DNA of 64,000 nucleotides from Micromonospora nigra (GCF_900091585.1 NZ_FMHT01000003.1:1597501-1661500), one strand, 5' to 3'; positions 1 to 9,091 are shown, counted from the stretch's first letter. Notes: a model not told the origin generated them from the letters alone. Program-made: numbers and translations.

Positions 1-369
1 GGACCCTGCCGCGAAGGCAAATCAGCTCTGGTCGATGGGTTGGTGAAAGGCGGGAGGACGGGAACAACCCACCCCGCACGGCGGTCCGACCACAACGGAC
101 GGACTCCTGCATGCCCTCCGTCTGCCCAGCTCACCCACTCCCGCGGTGGGTTCCCGCCTCCCCGGCACCCCGTGCCCCGCCAGGGACGCCCCGCGCCGAA
201 CCGGCCGCACTTCCGGAACGGGGCTCCGGTCAGGACGGTTCTGTTCCTCGGGCATTGCCCGACGACCGCGGCCGGCTCGCTCCACCCGGCTGAACGCACC
301 CTGCCCAGCGCAGACCCGCCCGCCTGTTCACCTGACCGGAGCGGGCCGGGACGTGCCAGAGTGTCAGGC
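1..369. other. Left-edge non-coding stretch
   Basis: No convincing gene is visible here. Open frames on both strands are arginine/proline-rich translations of GC-rich DNA without a good ribosome binding site or recognisable domain. The stretch presumably holds the 5' region of the small membrane gene starting at 370 and the end of an unseen upstream gene. Confidence 0.5.
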
Positions 370-597
370 ATGGATGACGTCGACCGGTCACCGGTCCCGG
401 CCTTGGCCGAGGAAGCGCTGCTTGGCCTCCTGTTCCCGTTCTGGCAGCTCGTCATCGGCGTCGTCGTGCTCGTTGTCCTCCTGGCGTCGGTGGGCAGACT
501 GGCTCGCCGCGGTCCGTCGCGGATGACCACGGCACTGCTTGTCACCGCTGCGGCGATCGCCGGCTTCGCGGTCCTCGGCGTCCTACTGGAGGGCTGA
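370..597 (+). CDS. Small two-helix membrane protein
   Basis: Encodes about 75 residues. After a short acidic N-terminus, a strongly hydrophobic segment (about residues 19-42, rich in Leu/Val) is followed by a basic loop (RLARRGPSR) and a second hydrophobic helix (about 49-72), so a small inner-membrane hairpin protein is expected. The reading frame is open further upstream, but that part is low-complexity; the ATG at 370 is the first start giving a sensible protein. Function unknown. It converges on the nitrilase gene, with a palindrome at 716-735 between them. Confidence 0.5.
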   Translation: MDDVDRSPVPALAEEALLGLLFPFWQLVIGVVVLVVLLASVGRLARRGPSRMTTALLVTAAAIAGFAVLGVLLEG

Positions 598-899
598 GTC
601 GGCCCGCGGATTAGACCGGTGGATCCGACGGGCCGATCAGACCGGCGAGTTCGGGCCCGCTCCCGGGAAGCGCGCAGGACCCGGGTGGCGCCCAGGGCCG
701 GGGAGCGCGCAGGACCCGGGTAGCGCGCTACCCGGATCAGGTTGCCGGCGTCGCGGCCAAGCCGGCGCTCGCGGCCAAGGCCAGGCGGCCCGTCAGGTGG
801 AGCGGGTCAGGGGTAACTGGACACCGCCGGCTCGGCCCATCACGCCGGCGGGAGGCAAGCACCTGGACCGGCAGTTCGCCCGACCCGTTGCCATCCCGG
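598..899. other. Intergenic region with direct repeat and palindrome
   Basis: This 302-bp gap between convergent genes has no credible gene. It holds an 18-bp direct repeat (669-686 and 704-721, 35 bp apart) whose second copy runs into a perfect 20-bp palindrome (716-735). A stem without a T-run between convergent genes fits a bidirectional transcription stop. Confidence 0.5.
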
Positions 900-1697
900 T
901 CACAGTCGGCGGTTGGCCAGGCTGGGTAGCTCCGCTCGGATCGACCGCAGCCGGTCCAGGTCGAGATCGACCACGGTGACACCCGGCCCGTCCGGCACCT
1001 GGCCGAGCACAGTCCCCCATGGGTCGACCACCATGCTGCGCCCATAGCAGGTGCGGCCGGGATCGTGGTCACCCGTCTGGCCGGCCGCCGCCACGAAGCA
1101 CTGGTTCTCGATCGCCCGCGCCCGCAGCAGGACCTCCCAGTGGTCCCGGCCCGTGTGCATCATGAACGCCGCCGGGACGACCAACAGCTGTGCGCCACCC
1201 TCGGTGACGAGCCGCCGGTAGAGCTCCGGGAAGCGCAGGTCGTAACAGATCGACAGACCCACCGGCAGCCCTTCGACGTCGACCACCACCGGCTCGTCAC
1301 CGGGGGCCACCGTCGCGGACTCCAGGTACGACACCCGGCCGGGGATCTCGACGTCGTACAGGTGGATCTTTCGATAGGTGGCGGCGAGGGCTCCCGCCCG
1401 GTCGAACACCAACGACGTGTTCCACGTGTGCGCGGGATCGGGGCCCGCCTCGTGAAACGACCCGGCGATCAGCCAGACGCCGAGCCGCCGGGCCACGCCC
1501 GCGAAGAACCGCCCCACCTCGCCGTCGACCGTCTCGGGGGCGGGCATGCCGGCGGCGGGACCGAGGTAGTCGACGTACTCCGGTAGGAGGACGAGGTCCG
1601 CCCCGGCGGACGCCGCCCGTTCCACCAGGGCCTCCGCTGCGGCGAGATTCGCCTTCCGGTCGTCGCGGGCGTTCAGCTGGCAGACGGCGACGCGCAT
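900..1697 (-). CDS. Carbon-nitrogen hydrolase, nitrilase superfamily (Nit/omega-amidase type)
   Basis: A 265-aa cytoplasmic amidase of the nitrilase superfamily. The Glu-Lys-Cys triad is visible: Glu40 in LLPEY, Lys110 in YRKIHLYD and Cys151 in SICYDLRFPELYR. The last motif is typical of the Nit1/YbeM branch, whose members hydrolyse deaminated glutathione or omega-amides; the exact substrate cannot be read from sequence. Length and start (ATG at 1697) match the family. It is 64 bp downstream of clpX on the same strand, so it may be co-transcribed with it, without an obvious functional tie. Confidence 0.85.
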   Translation of the reverse strand: MRVAVCQLNARDDRKANLAAAEALVERAASAGADLVLLPEYVDYLGPAAGMPAPETVDGEVGRFFAGVARRLGVWLIAGSFHEAGPDPAHTWNTSLVFDRAGALAATYRKIHLYDVEIPGRVSYLESATVAPGDEPVVVDVEGLPVGLSICYDLRFPELYRRLVTEGGAQLLVVPAAFMMHTGRDHWEVLLRARAIENQCFVAAAGQTGDHDPGRTCYGRSMVVDPWGTVLGQVPDGPGVTVVDLDLDRLRSIRAELPSLANRRL

Positions 1698-1761
1698 GAC
1701 GCCAGAGTACGGGTGGGCGGCCGGTCAGGACCAGGCGTGTGCCCGCAGGACCGGTGGCCGG

Positions 1762-3057
1762 TCAGGCCGACTTCTCCTCCCGGTCACGCCGGGCACGGCG
1801 GCCGGTGAACTCCCGGGGCACGATCGTCGGGTTCACGTTCTCCAGGACCGCCTCACGACTGATCAGCACCCGCGCCGCGTCGGGGTTGCTGGGCACCTCG
1901 TACATCACGGAGAGCAGCACCTCCTCCATGATGGCGCGCAGACCACGGGCACCCGTGCCCCGCAGCATGGCCTGGTCGGCGATCGCCTCCAGGGCCGGCG
2001 GCTCGAACTCCAACTCGACGCCGTCGAGCTCGAAGAGCCGCTGGTACTGCCGGACCAGGGCGTTGCGCGGCTCGGTGAGGATCCGCACGAGGGCCGTGCG
2101 GTCGAGGCTGCGAACGCTGGTGATCACCGGAAGACGGCCGATGAACTCGGGGATCAGCCCGAACTTCAACATGTCTTCTGGCATGACCTGGCTGAAGATG
2201 TCGTCGGTGGAGCGTTCGGACACCGCTCGCAGGCGGGCACCGAAGCCGGTGCCACCGTGGCCCGTGCGGGCCTCGATGATCTGGTCGAGGCCGGCGAAGG
2301 CACCACCGCAGATGAACAGCACGTTGGTGGTGTCGATCTGGATGAACTCCTGGTGCGGGTGCTTGCGCCCGCCCTGCGGTGGCACGTTGGCGACCGTGCC
2401 CTCCAGCATCTTCAGCAGGGCCTGCTGGACCCCCTCGCCGGAGACGTCCCGGGTGATCGACGGGTTCTCCGACTTCCGGGCGATCTTGTCGACCTCGTCG
2501 ATGTAGATGATGCCGGTCTCGGCCCGCTTGATGTCGTAGTCGGCGGCCTGGATCAACTTGAGGAGGATGTTCTCCACGTCCTCACCGACGTAGCCGGCCT
2601 CGGTCAGCGCGGTGGCGTCGGCGATGGCGAACGGCACGTTGAGCATCCGGGCCAGGGTCTGCGCGAGGTGCGTCTTGCCGCAGCCGGTGGGACCCAACAG
2701 CAGGATGTTGGACTTCGCCAGCTCGACGCCGTCGTTGCCGGCGCCCGGCGCGCCGGCCGCCTCGGCCTGGATGCGCTTGTAGTGGTTGTAGACCGCGACG
2801 GCGAGCGCCTTCTTGGCCTGGTCCTGACCGACGACGTAGTTGTCGAGGAACTGGCAGATCTCCATCGGCTTGGGAAGCTCTTCCCACTTCACCTCGCCGG
2901 ACTCGGCCAACTCCTCCTCGATGATCTCGTTGCAGAGATCGATGCACTCGTCGCAGATGTAGACCCCGGGGCCCGCGATGAGCTTCTTGACCTGCTTCTG
3001 CGACTTCCCGCAGAAGGAGCACTTGAGTAGGTCGCCGCCGTCACCGATCCGTGCCAC
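1762..3057 (-). CDS. clpX: ATP-dependent Clp protease ATP-binding subunit ClpX
   Basis: A 431-aa AAA+ unfoldase that recognises tagged or misfolded proteins and threads them into ClpP. An N-terminal zinc-binding domain has paired CxxC motifs (Cys13/16 and Cys35/38). Walker A is GPTGCGKT (residues 122-129), Walker B ends in IDEVD near 186-190, and the pore and sensor regions plus the C-terminal D2-small domain are present. Length is normal. Start is GTG at 3057, giving the usual [21 protein letters not shown] N-terminus. It lies downstream of clpP1-clpP2 on the same strand but is separated from them by a strong hairpin, so it probably has its own promoter in 3058-3218. Confidence 0.97.
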   Translation of the reverse strand: MARIGDGGDLLKCSFCGKSQKQVKKLIAGPGVYICDECIDLCNEIIEEELAESGEVKWEELPKPMEICQFLDNYVVGQDQAKKALAVAVYNHYKRIQAEAAGAPGAGNDGVELAKSNILLLGPTGCGKTHLAQTLARMLNVPFAIADATALTEAGYVGEDVENILLKLIQAADYDIKRAETGIIYIDEVDKIARKSENPSITRDVSGEGVQQALLKMLEGTVANVPPQGGRKHPHQEFIQIDTTNVLFICGGAFAGLDQIIEARTGHGGTGFGARLRAVSERSTDDIFSQVMPEDMLKFGLIPEFIGRLPVITSVRSLDRTALVRILTEPRNALVRQYQRLFELDGVELEFEPPALEAIADQAMLRGTGARGLRAIMEEVLLSVMYEVPSNPDAARVLISREAVLENVNPTIVPREFTGRRARRDREEKSA

Positions 3058-3218
3058 CTACGTTCTCCCTGCACTCATCGGCCGGAACCCCGGCCCTGAC
3101 CTGCGGACGCTGCGCACCGTCCGTCTTCTCGTCATCCACCGGTCCGACCGGCGAAGCGGTACGGAACCGACGTTACCCGCTGGCGGTGGTTTCTCCGACC
3201 CCCAAAACGGGTGTGTCA

Positions 3219-3251
3219 GAGGTCGGCCGGGTACGCGCCCCGGCCGACCTC
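3219..3251 (-). terminator. Hairpin downstream of clpP2
   Basis: A perfect 13-bp inverted repeat (3219-3231 with 3239-3251, 7-nt loop) begins 14 nt after the clpP2 stop codon. It fits a terminator separating the clpP1-clpP2 transcript from clpX. The leftward side has no long T-run. Confidence 0.7.
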
Positions 3252-3264
3252 CGAACCGAACAGC

Positions 3265-3927
3265 TCAGCTGGCGGCGTTCGCGGCCAGCAGGCCCTTCTT
3301 GCGGCTGGTGAGGATCGTGTCGACCAGCCCGTACTCGCGGGACTCCTCCGCCGTCATGATCTTATCCCGATCGATGTCCTTGCGGACCTTCTCGATCGGT
3401 CGGTTGCAGTGCCGCGACAGCATCTCCTCCAGCTGCGTCCGCATCCGCAGGATCTCCCGGGCCTGGATCTCGATGTCCGAGCCCTGGCCGTACCCGCCCT
3501 CGGTCGCCGGCTGGTGGATGATGATCCGCGAGTTCGGCAGGGCCATCCGCTTGCCCGGCGTGCCGGCGGCGAGCAGCACGGCGGCGGCGCTGGCCGCCTG
3601 GCCCAGGCAGACGGTCTGGATGTCGGGCCGGACGTACTGCATGGTGTCGTAGATCGCCGTCATGGCCGTGAACGAGCCACCGGGCGAGTTGATGTACATG
3701 ATGATGTCCCGGTCGGGATCGGTGCCCTCAAGCGTCAGCAGCTGGGCCATCACGTCGTTGGCCGACGCGTCGTCCACCTGCACACCGAGGAAGATAATCC
3801 GGTCCTCGAAGAGCTTGTTGTAGGGGTTGGATTCCTTGACCCCGTACGACGTGCGCTCGACGAACGACGGCAGGACGTAGCGGTTGTGTACGGCCGCGAA
3901 CTGGGGCGGCAGGCTCAGGTCGGTCAT
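3265..3927 (-). CDS. clpP2: ATP-dependent Clp protease proteolytic subunit 2
   Basis: A 220-aa serine protease subunit forming, with ClpP1, the mixed tetradecameric ClpP1P2 chamber of actinobacteria. Nucleophile Ser113 lies in GQAASAAAVLL, His138 in IIIHQPATEG, and the catalytic Asp in the KDIDRD segment. The N-terminus (about 20 residues before the core) is a short propeptide typical of ClpP2. The start at 3927 follows clpP1 by 14 bp; the longer open frame upstream is a shadow of clpP1. Co-transcription with clpP1 is expected because both subunits are needed for activity. Confidence 0.96.
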   Translation of the reverse strand: MTDLSLPPQFAAVHNRYVLPSFVERTSYGVKESNPYNKLFEDRIIFLGVQVDDASANDVMAQLLTLEGTDPDRDIIMYINSPGGSFTAMTAIYDTMQYVRPDIQTVCLGQAASAAAVLLAAGTPGKRMALPNSRIIIHQPATEGGYGQGSDIEIQAREILRMRTQLEEMLSRHCNRPIEKVRKDIDRDKIMTAEESREYGLVDTILTSRKKGLLAANAAS

Positions 3928-3941
3928 CGTCAGCTCCTCGG

Positions 3942-4583
3942 TCAGCTCAGGGTCCCGGCGCCTTCCGGAACCTGGGCGGCTCCGGTGATCACCTTGTCGA
4001 TGAAGCCGTAGTCCATGGCCTCCTGGGCGGTGAACCAGCGGTCGCGGTCCGAGTCCGCCTCGATCTGGGCCTGGTCCTGCCCGGTGTGGAAGGCCACCCG
4101 CTCCTGGAACATCCGCTTGGTGTAGAGCATCTGCTCCGCCTGGATGGCGATGTCGGAGGCGGTGCCGCCCATGCCGCCGGACGGCTGGTGCATCATGATC
4201 CGCGCATGCGGCAGGGCGTAGCGCTTGCCCTTGGTGCCGGCGCAGAGCAGCAGCTGGCCCATCGAGGCGGCCATGCCCATCGCCACCGTGGAGACGTCGT
4301 TGTCGATGTACTGCATGGTGTCGTAGATCGCCATACCGGAGTAGACCGAACCACCCGGCGAGTTGATCCAGAGGAAGATGTCGCGGTCCGGGTCCTCCGC
4401 GGCGAGTAGCAACAGCTGCGCGCAGATGCGGTTGGCAACCTGGTCGTTCACCTCGCTGCCCAGGAAGATGATGCGTTCCTTGAGCAACCGGTTGTAGACC
4501 GAGTCGTCGAGGTTGCCAATGGTGTCGCCACCGCGGGCGTCGATCGCCCGGAGCGGCTTCGCTGGGATGTGCATGTCGGTCAT
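3942..4583 (-). CDS. clpP1: ATP-dependent Clp protease proteolytic subunit 1
   Basis: A 213-aa ClpP paralogue. Nucleophile Ser107 is in [11 protein letters not shown], His132 in MMHQPSGG, and the Asp in the DSDRD segment near residue 178. It forms the second heptamer of the ClpP1P2 protease with the gene directly downstream. The start at 4583 gives the expected length. A ClgR-like box lies 78-91 bp upstream and a plausible -10 (TAGTGT) at 4617-4622, consistent with ClgR-activated transcription known for this operon in streptomycetes and mycobacteria. Confidence 0.96.
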   Translation of the reverse strand: MTDMHIPAKPLRAIDARGGDTIGNLDDSVYNRLLKERIIFLGSEVNDQVANRICAQLLLLAAEDPDRDIFLWINSPGGSVYSGMAIYDTMQYIDNDVSTVAMGMAASMGQLLLCAGTKGKRYALPHARIMMHQPSGGMGGTASDIAIQAEQMLYTKRMFQERVAFHTGQDQAQIEADSDRDRWFTAQEAMDYGFIDKVITGAAQVPEGAGTLS

Positions 4584-4616
4584 GGCAGCCCTTCGCTCTC
4601 CGTACCGTCGTGTCCG

Positions 4617-4674
4617 ACACTAACCGCTCACCCGGGCGGCATAGCCCCGGTCGGGGCGCTGTTCGCTCTCAGCG
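4617..4674 (-). promoter_or_regulatory. Candidate clpP1P2 promoter with ClgR-type operator
   Basis: GTTCGC-N5-GCG is present at 4661-4674 (read on the + strand), matching the operator described for the actinobacterial Clp regulator ClgR. On the - strand a TAGTGT hexamer at 4622-4617 could be a -10 element, placing the box upstream of the promoter core, as expected for an activator. The -35 region is not recognisable. Promoter assignment is inference. Confidence 0.5.
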
Positions 4675-4707
4675 CAGCCCCGTCAGGCGTACCCGGAAAA
4701 GGGAGCG

Positions 4708-4741
4708 GGCCACCCCTCGCCGCAGGCGGCGAGGGGTGGCC
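4708..4741 (-). terminator. Intrinsic terminator of tig
   Basis: A 15-bp perfect stem (4708-4722 with 4727-4741) and 4-nt loop, followed leftward by CGCTCCCTTTTCC, begins 10 nt downstream of the tig stop codon. This is the clearest rho-independent terminator in the chromosomal part of the window. Confidence 0.85.
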
Positions 4742-4751
4742 TCACCCACGA

Positions 4752-6104
4752 TCAGTGCTCGTGGTCGTGGTCGTGCGCCTGCTCGCCCTCGGCACGCAGG
4801 GCGTCCAGGGTGACCTCGTTGCCAGCCGAATCCTTGATCTTGACGCGCTCCATGATCGAGGCCAGCGCCTTGCCCCGCCGCACGTCGCCGAACACGGCCC
4901 CGGCCGCGCCGGAGCGCACCAACTGGTCGTAGTACTGCTGCGGAGCCATGCCGGCGCGCTGCGCCCGGTGGACGATCTCGTGCCCGAACTCGTCGTCGGA
5001 AACCTGCACGTCCTCGGCGTCGGCGACGGTGTCCAGCAGGAGCTGGATCTTCACACCCTGGGTCGCCGCCTCGGTCAGCTCGGCGTCGATCTGCTCCTCG
5101 GTCTTCTCCTCGGCGGAGAGGTAGTCCTCCAGGGAGGCGCCGATGCGCTCCAACTGGTCGACCATCGCCTGCTTGCGGTTCTGGACCTCGTCCCGGACGA
5201 CCCCCTCCGGCGCGGGCACGTCGGCGGCGGCGACCAGCTGCTCCAGGGCCTTGTCCCGGGCGGCGTAGACCTGCTCCACCCGCTTGCCCCGGGCGACCCG
5301 CTCGCGCAGGTCGGAGCGGAGTTCCTCGATCGTGTCGAACTCGCTGGCCAGCTGGGCGAACTCGTCGTTCAGCTCGGGCAGCTCCTTCTCCTTGACGGTG
5401 CGCACGGTCACCGCCACCTCCGCGTCCCGACCGGCGAAGTCACCGCCGACGAGCTGGGTGGTGAACGTGGTGTCCTCGCCGGCGGAGAGGCCGACGACCG
5501 CCTCGTCCAGGCCCGGCAGGAGCTGCTTGCTGCCCACCTCGTGGGAGATGTTGGTGGCCGAGCCACCCGGCACGTCCACGCCGTCGACGGTCGCGTTCAG
5601 GTCGACCTGCACGTAGTCGCCCTCGGCGGCGGCCCGCTCGACGGTCTTGAGGGTGGCGAACCGCTCGCGCAGGTTCTTGACCTGCTCGTCGATCTCGCTG
5701 TCGTCGATCTGCAGCTCGTCGACCGTCACCTCGACGCCGTCCAGGTCCGGAAGGGTGATCTCGGGACGGACGTCGACCTCGGCGGTGAAGTTGAGGGAGT
5801 CACCGTCGTTGAACTCGGTGATCTCGACCTCGGGACGGCCGAGGGTCTTCAGGTCGTGCTCGCGCACGGCGGCGACGATGTTCTGCGGGATGGCCTCCTG
5901 CACCGCCTCGTTGAGGACGGTGCCCCGGCCCACCCGCTGGTCGATGATCGCGGCCGGCACCTTGCCCCGCCGGAAGCCGGGAACCTGGACCTGCTGGCCG
6001 ATCTCCCGGTACGCCTTCTTGAGGCTCGGCTCGAGCTCGACGAACGGCACCTCGATGGCGAGCCGCACGCGCGTCGGGCTCAGAGTCTCGACGGTGCTCT
6101 TCAC
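4752..6104 (-). CDS. tig: Trigger factor, ribosome-associated chaperone / prolyl isomerase
   Basis: A 450-aa protein with the three trigger-factor domains: an N-terminal ribosome-binding domain with the signature PGFRRGKVP near residues 43-51, a central FKBP-type PPIase domain (about 155-245) and a helical C-terminal chaperone domain ending in an acidic/His-rich tail (HDHDHEH). It binds nascent chains at the ribosome exit tunnel. The GTG start at 6104 is preceded by AAGGAG with 7-nt spacing. The position directly upstream of clpP1-clpP2 is the conserved actinobacterial order; a terminator separates them. Confidence 0.96.
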   Translation of the reverse strand: MKSTVETLSPTRVRLAIEVPFVELEPSLKKAYREIGQQVQVPGFRRGKVPAAIIDQRVGRGTVLNEAVQEAIPQNIVAAVREHDLKTLGRPEVEITEFNDGDSLNFTAEVDVRPEITLPDLDGVEVTVDELQIDDSEIDEQVKNLRERFATLKTVERAAAEGDYVQVDLNATVDGVDVPGGSATNISHEVGSKQLLPGLDEAVVGLSAGEDTTFTTQLVGGDFAGRDAEVAVTVRTVKEKELPELNDEFAQLASEFDTIEELRSDLRERVARGKRVEQVYAARDKALEQLVAAADVPAPEGVVRDEVQNRKQAMVDQLERIGASLEDYLSAEEKTEEQIDAELTEAATQGVKIQLLLDTVADAEDVQVSDDEFGHEIVHRAQRAGMAPQQYYDQLVRSGAAGAVFGDVRRGKALASIMERVKIKDSAGNEVTLDALRAEGEQAHDHDHEH

Positions 6105-6248
6105 AGGCGTACTCCTTGACGGATCTCGGGTTGAGTCTGGGCGCTCTTACAGCCCATCGAGTGTAGGCGAGCCGGCGCGGCCGACCGGCAGCGCCCAGGG
6201 ACCCCGCGACGAACGGCGGCGCCCGGACAGCCCGGCCGCGGACGACAG

Positions 6249-6322
6249 TCGGGGTGGCGGGATTTGAACCCACGGCCCCTCGCTCCCAAAGCGAGTGCGC
6301 TACCAAGCTGCGCCACACCCCG
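6249..6322 (-). tRNA. tRNA-Pro (anticodon TGG)
   Basis: A 74-nt cloverleaf on the - strand: acceptor CGGGGTG paired with CACCCCG, anticodon stem CTCGC/GCGAG with loop TTTGGGA (anticodon TGG), and T-arm with GTTCAAATC. No CCA is encoded. Confidence 0.95.
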
Positions 6323-6612
6323 TGGCGACGAGCAGTCTATGCCGTCGGCCGGGCCCCGGGGTGCCGGGGCGTCACCCGACGCGCAAACCGGTGTCCCGGC
6401 GCCGGCCGGAGGGTCGAGGTGAGCCGCCCCCGGGATGCGGTAGAACGCGGTGACCCGGCCCCGGAACCGCCCGACATGCCGCAACTCGACCGTCACCGGC
6501 CGGGTCCGCCGTCGTCGATCGCGCCGGTCGCGACGCGCCGCACGGGCGCGGCTGCACGACCCGCGACCAGATTGGGTACGCTGTCGGCGCGCCCGGCAAC
6601 AGCGGGGCGCAC

Positions 6613-6683
6613 GCGGGCGTAGCTCAATGGCAGAGCTTCAGTCTTCCAAACTGACGGTGCGGGTTCGATTCCCGTCGCCCGCT
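6613..6683 (+). tRNA. tRNA-Gly (anticodon TCC), integration target of the mobile element
   Basis: A 71-nt cloverleaf: acceptor GCGGGCG/CGCCCGC, anticodon loop CTTCCAA (TCC), T-stem GCGGG/CCCGT with TTCGATT loop. Its 3' 41 nt (6643-6683) are part of the 42-bp sequence repeated at 35496-35537, so the tRNA remained intact after integration. The 5' half is chromosomal; by the usual logic of tRNA-targeting integrases the 3' half at this end may come from the element. Confidence 0.95.
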
Positions 6684-6684
6684 C
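6643..6684 (+). repeat. attL core (42-bp direct repeat in tRNA-Gly)
   Basis: Identical over 42 bp to 35496-35537. It starts in the anticodon loop (CTTCCAAACTG...) and ends one base beyond the discriminator. Tyrosine integrases commonly recombine at anticodon-loop-to-3'-end sequences. The flanks diverge immediately on both sides. Confidence 0.93.
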
Positions 6685-6734
6685 TACAGTTCCAGTGCAG
6701 GTCAAAGGCTTGCCGAGCGATCTTGGACCTAGCT

Positions 6735-6776
6735 ACAGAGATCGCAAACAGAGATCATCTCTCACGGTTGTCTCAC
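6735..6776. promoter_or_regulatory. Candidate integrase arm-type sites, left end
   Basis: ACAGAGATC occurs twice (6735-6743 and 6748-6756, 13-bp spacing), followed by GTCTCAC (6770-6776). GTCTCAC also occurs twice inside the right end (35362-35368, 35373-35379). Short repeats near both ends of a tyrosine-integrase element are candidate arm-binding sites. They overlap the 3' end of the integrase frame. Confidence 0.3.
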
Positions 6777-7990
6777 AGCAGGCTTGGAAGTGCCACCGAG
6801 CGCCTGCCGCAGCGTCTCCCCCGCCTCATTCAGCGCCGTCTCTTGGCTGTGCACGTACGTAGACAGCGTGAAGCTCGCACTCGCGTGCCCTAGCCACGCT
6901 GAGATGACCGCCGTGGGTACCCCCGCAGGTGCATCAGGGTTCCGCAGGTGTGCCGCGCGTCGTGCAACCGGATCGCCGGAAGCTTCGCCCGCCTGGCCAG
7001 CGCATCGAACCGGTCCCCGTACCACTCCGGCCGGTACGGGGAGCCGATCTCGTCAACCACGACGTGGCTTCCGGTGCACACCTCCCCGGTCGCCGGGTCG
7101 GCCAACGTGCACGGCTTGGCGTACGCCTCCCCCGCCTCTTCCCGTTCGTCACGCTGCCGCAGTTGCAGTGCCGTGAGAGCAGCCACCAGGGCGTCATCAA
7201 GGGGCAGGGTTCGCTTCCCCCGCTCCGTCTTCGGTTCCTTCTCCACGATCTCGCCGGCTACGGACGTGCGCGCCCACCGGACCGTGATCGTCTTGCCGAT
7301 CAGGTCGACGTCCGGCCAGCGCAGGCCGAGAACTTCACCACGGCGCAGCCCGTACATGGACAACTGCCAGGCCGCGAACAGTCGATCGTCGGCAACCGCG
7401 TTGAGGAACACGGCGGCGTTGTCAGCGGTCCACGTCTGCATTTCCGTCTTGGTCTGCTTGGGCCGCTCGGCCAGCTTGACGACGTTGCGACCCAGGAACC
7501 CCTGCCGCACCGCATCCTCAAACACCGCAGACAGCGTGATCAGCATGGCGTTGACGGTGCGCGGCGCGAGCTTCGCGGAACGGACGTTGCCGACCCGGCG
7601 ACCGGAAGCCAGCAGCCCGGTGACCATCTTGTCGACGTCAGCCTTGGTGACCTTCTGCGCTTCCAACTGGCCGATGTGTGCCTTGGCGTGGTTGAGGGAG
7701 TCCGTGTAGGTGCGCCTGGTCCCCGTGCTCAGGTTCCGCTTGCCGGCTAGCCACTTGTCGATCAGTTCGGCCACGGTGGTTTTCTCCGGCCGAACGAACG
7801 TGCCGCTGGCCCGGTCCGCGATGATGCGTGCCCGCTTGGCGCGTGCCTCTTTCAGGCTGTCGCAGGTGTACGTCCGCTGGTCGCGGCGCCCGTCGGGCTT
7901 GCGGCCGACGTCGATGACGAACCGGTACCGGATGGCACCACTTGCGAGCGTCACCTTCTTGATCGGGTCAGCCTTCCTGGCCTCGGCCAC
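6762..7990 (-). pseudogene. int: Tyrosine recombinase integrase, frameshifted before the catalytic His/Tyr
   Basis: The N-terminal part (7990 to about 6925) has an AP2-like arm-binding N-terminus, a SAM-like core-binding domain (about residues 75-170) and the first catalytic region (GLRRGE) plus LHDARHT. The frame then runs into a stop at 6890. The rest of the domain, with GHAS and the nucleophile-type motif STYVHS, continues in another frame to 6762. Inserting one base in the five-C run at 6920-6924 would restore a protein of about 409 aa. So either the integrase is inactivated, the base is a sequencing error, or translation slips there. GTG start at 7990, overlapping the stop of the regulator upstream, with GGGGGAG as ribosome site. 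Confidence 0.85.
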
Positions 7991-8703
7991 TACTCCCCCT
8001 TCCTGATCTCGCTCCGGCTGACCGGCAGCTGAGGCAGGGTCATCCCCCGTCGCTGCATTTCTTGGCGATGCTGATGCAGCTCGCGTTCACGCTCATGCGC
8101 CTCGGCTTCCGACTCCTCGGCCCGCCGCAGCATGGCCTTGTGCTGGATCGCGTCGGCGGACTCATCTCCTGGGGTCGCCATCGACGCCATCCGTCGGGCT
8201 TGATCACGGTCAGACTCGGCGTGCATCCGCGCCAGGTTCCACGCCAAAACCAACTCGTCGTGCTGTCGGAACAGGCGCAGGAACTCGCCGCCTTGGTGCC
8301 AGCTATTGAAGTCCGCGCTGCTGATGTCGTACCCGACCACCTGACCGCCGCTGGTGAGCGGTTCGGTTGCGAGGGGCTGCTCGCCGGTGAACCAGAGCAG
8401 GGCCGCCCCGGTGTCGACCGGGCGACCGGGCAGCGCCGTAGTTGTCGGCACATCTCCCACCGGGAAGACCAAACGGATCGGGGGCACGCCAAGCACGTAG
8501 GCAAGCGCCGCAACCTCGTCCAGGTCGACGCGACGCTCACCCTTCTCTATGCGGCGTAGACCGAGCACAGGAATCGGCTGTCCGAGCGCGCCTAGGCGCT
8601 CAGACAGTTCGGTGTAGGGCATTCGGCGGGCTTCGCGGATCTGCCGCACCATCGCGCCGATGTTGCTACTCGGCGTGGGCGGTCCGGGGTTCTCATCAGT
8701 CAC
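7990..8703 (-). CDS. XRE-family helix-turn-helix regulator of the element
   Basis: About 237 aa starting at GTG 8703. An N-terminal helix-turn-helix of the Cro/C1 type (roughly residues 12-72, with RRIEKGERRVDLDEVAALA) is followed by a middle domain with FTGEQPLA and a charged, Glu/Arg-rich helical C-terminus (about 180-225). It overlaps the integrase start by one base, so the two are translationally coupled; it is divergent from the excisionase-like gene. A role in controlling int/xis expression is inferred from position. Confidence 0.75.
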   Translation of the reverse strand: MTDENPGPPTPSSNIGAMVRQIREARRMPYTELSERLGALGQPIPVLGLRRIEKGERRVDLDEVAALAYVLGVPPIRLVFPVGDVPTTTALPGRPVDTGAALLWFTGEQPLATEPLTSGGQVVGYDISSADFNSWHQGGEFLRLFRQHDELVLAWNLARMHAESDRDQARRMASMATPGDESADAIQHKAMLRRAEESEAEAHERERELHQHRQEMQRRGMTLPQLPVSRSEIRKGE

Positions 8704-8860
8704 GCCCGGCAGTCTCGCATCAACTTGATGCGCATGCAAGGCATCCTTGACACTCCCGCGCGTTGCGTGCATCCTGTGCCTTGATCGTATCGATCTAATC
8801 CGCCCGCGCATCGGATACCTCTACCGAGGCGCATGGTTCTGATCCTTTGGAGCGTGGGAC
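8704..8860. promoter_or_regulatory. Divergent promoter region between XRE regulator and xis-like gene
   Basis: A 157-bp region. A TTGACA hexamer at 8747-8752 with CATCCT 17 bp later (8770-8775) is a candidate rightward promoter. ATGCGCAT (8728-8735) is a perfect palindrome embedded in TTGATGCGCATGCAA, a candidate operator for the regulator. Confidence 0.4.
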
Positions 8861-9091
8861 ATGCAGAGTTTGTCCAGCAATCGAGCCATCCCCGACCCGG
8901 CGGCGGAGCCGACCATCACCGTCAAGCGCGCTGCGCTCGTCCTCGGAATCTCGATCCGGCACGCCTACGTCGCTGCCGAACGCGGCGACCTGCCGTCAAT
9001 CCGGGTCGGCCGCAAGGTGGTCGTTCCGACCGCGCGGTTCCTGGCCAAGTACGACCTCGACGACACGTCCAGCGCCCCCACGGCCGCGTGA
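8861..9091 (+). CDS. Excisionase-like helix-turn-helix protein
   Basis: A 76-aa protein with the helix-turn-helix 17/MerR-like fold typical of excisionases: TVKRAALVLGISIRHAYVAAERGDLPSIRVGRKVVVPTA-type pattern (residues 17-55) in which a recognition helix is followed by a beta wing. A GGAG sits 8 nt before the ATG. It lies at the start of the rightward gene set and divergent from the int operon, the usual location for a recombination directionality factor. Confidence 0.72.
   Translation: MQSLSSNRAIPDPAAEPTITVKRAALVLGISIRHAYVAAERGDLPSIRVGRKVVVPTARFLAKYDLDDTSSAPTAA

Noticed and set aside
4569..6119. Long open frame antisense to tig (over 500 codons)
   Set aside because: Leu/Val/Gly/Asp-biased translation of the complementary strand of trigger factor; typical of high-GC antisense frames, no domain.
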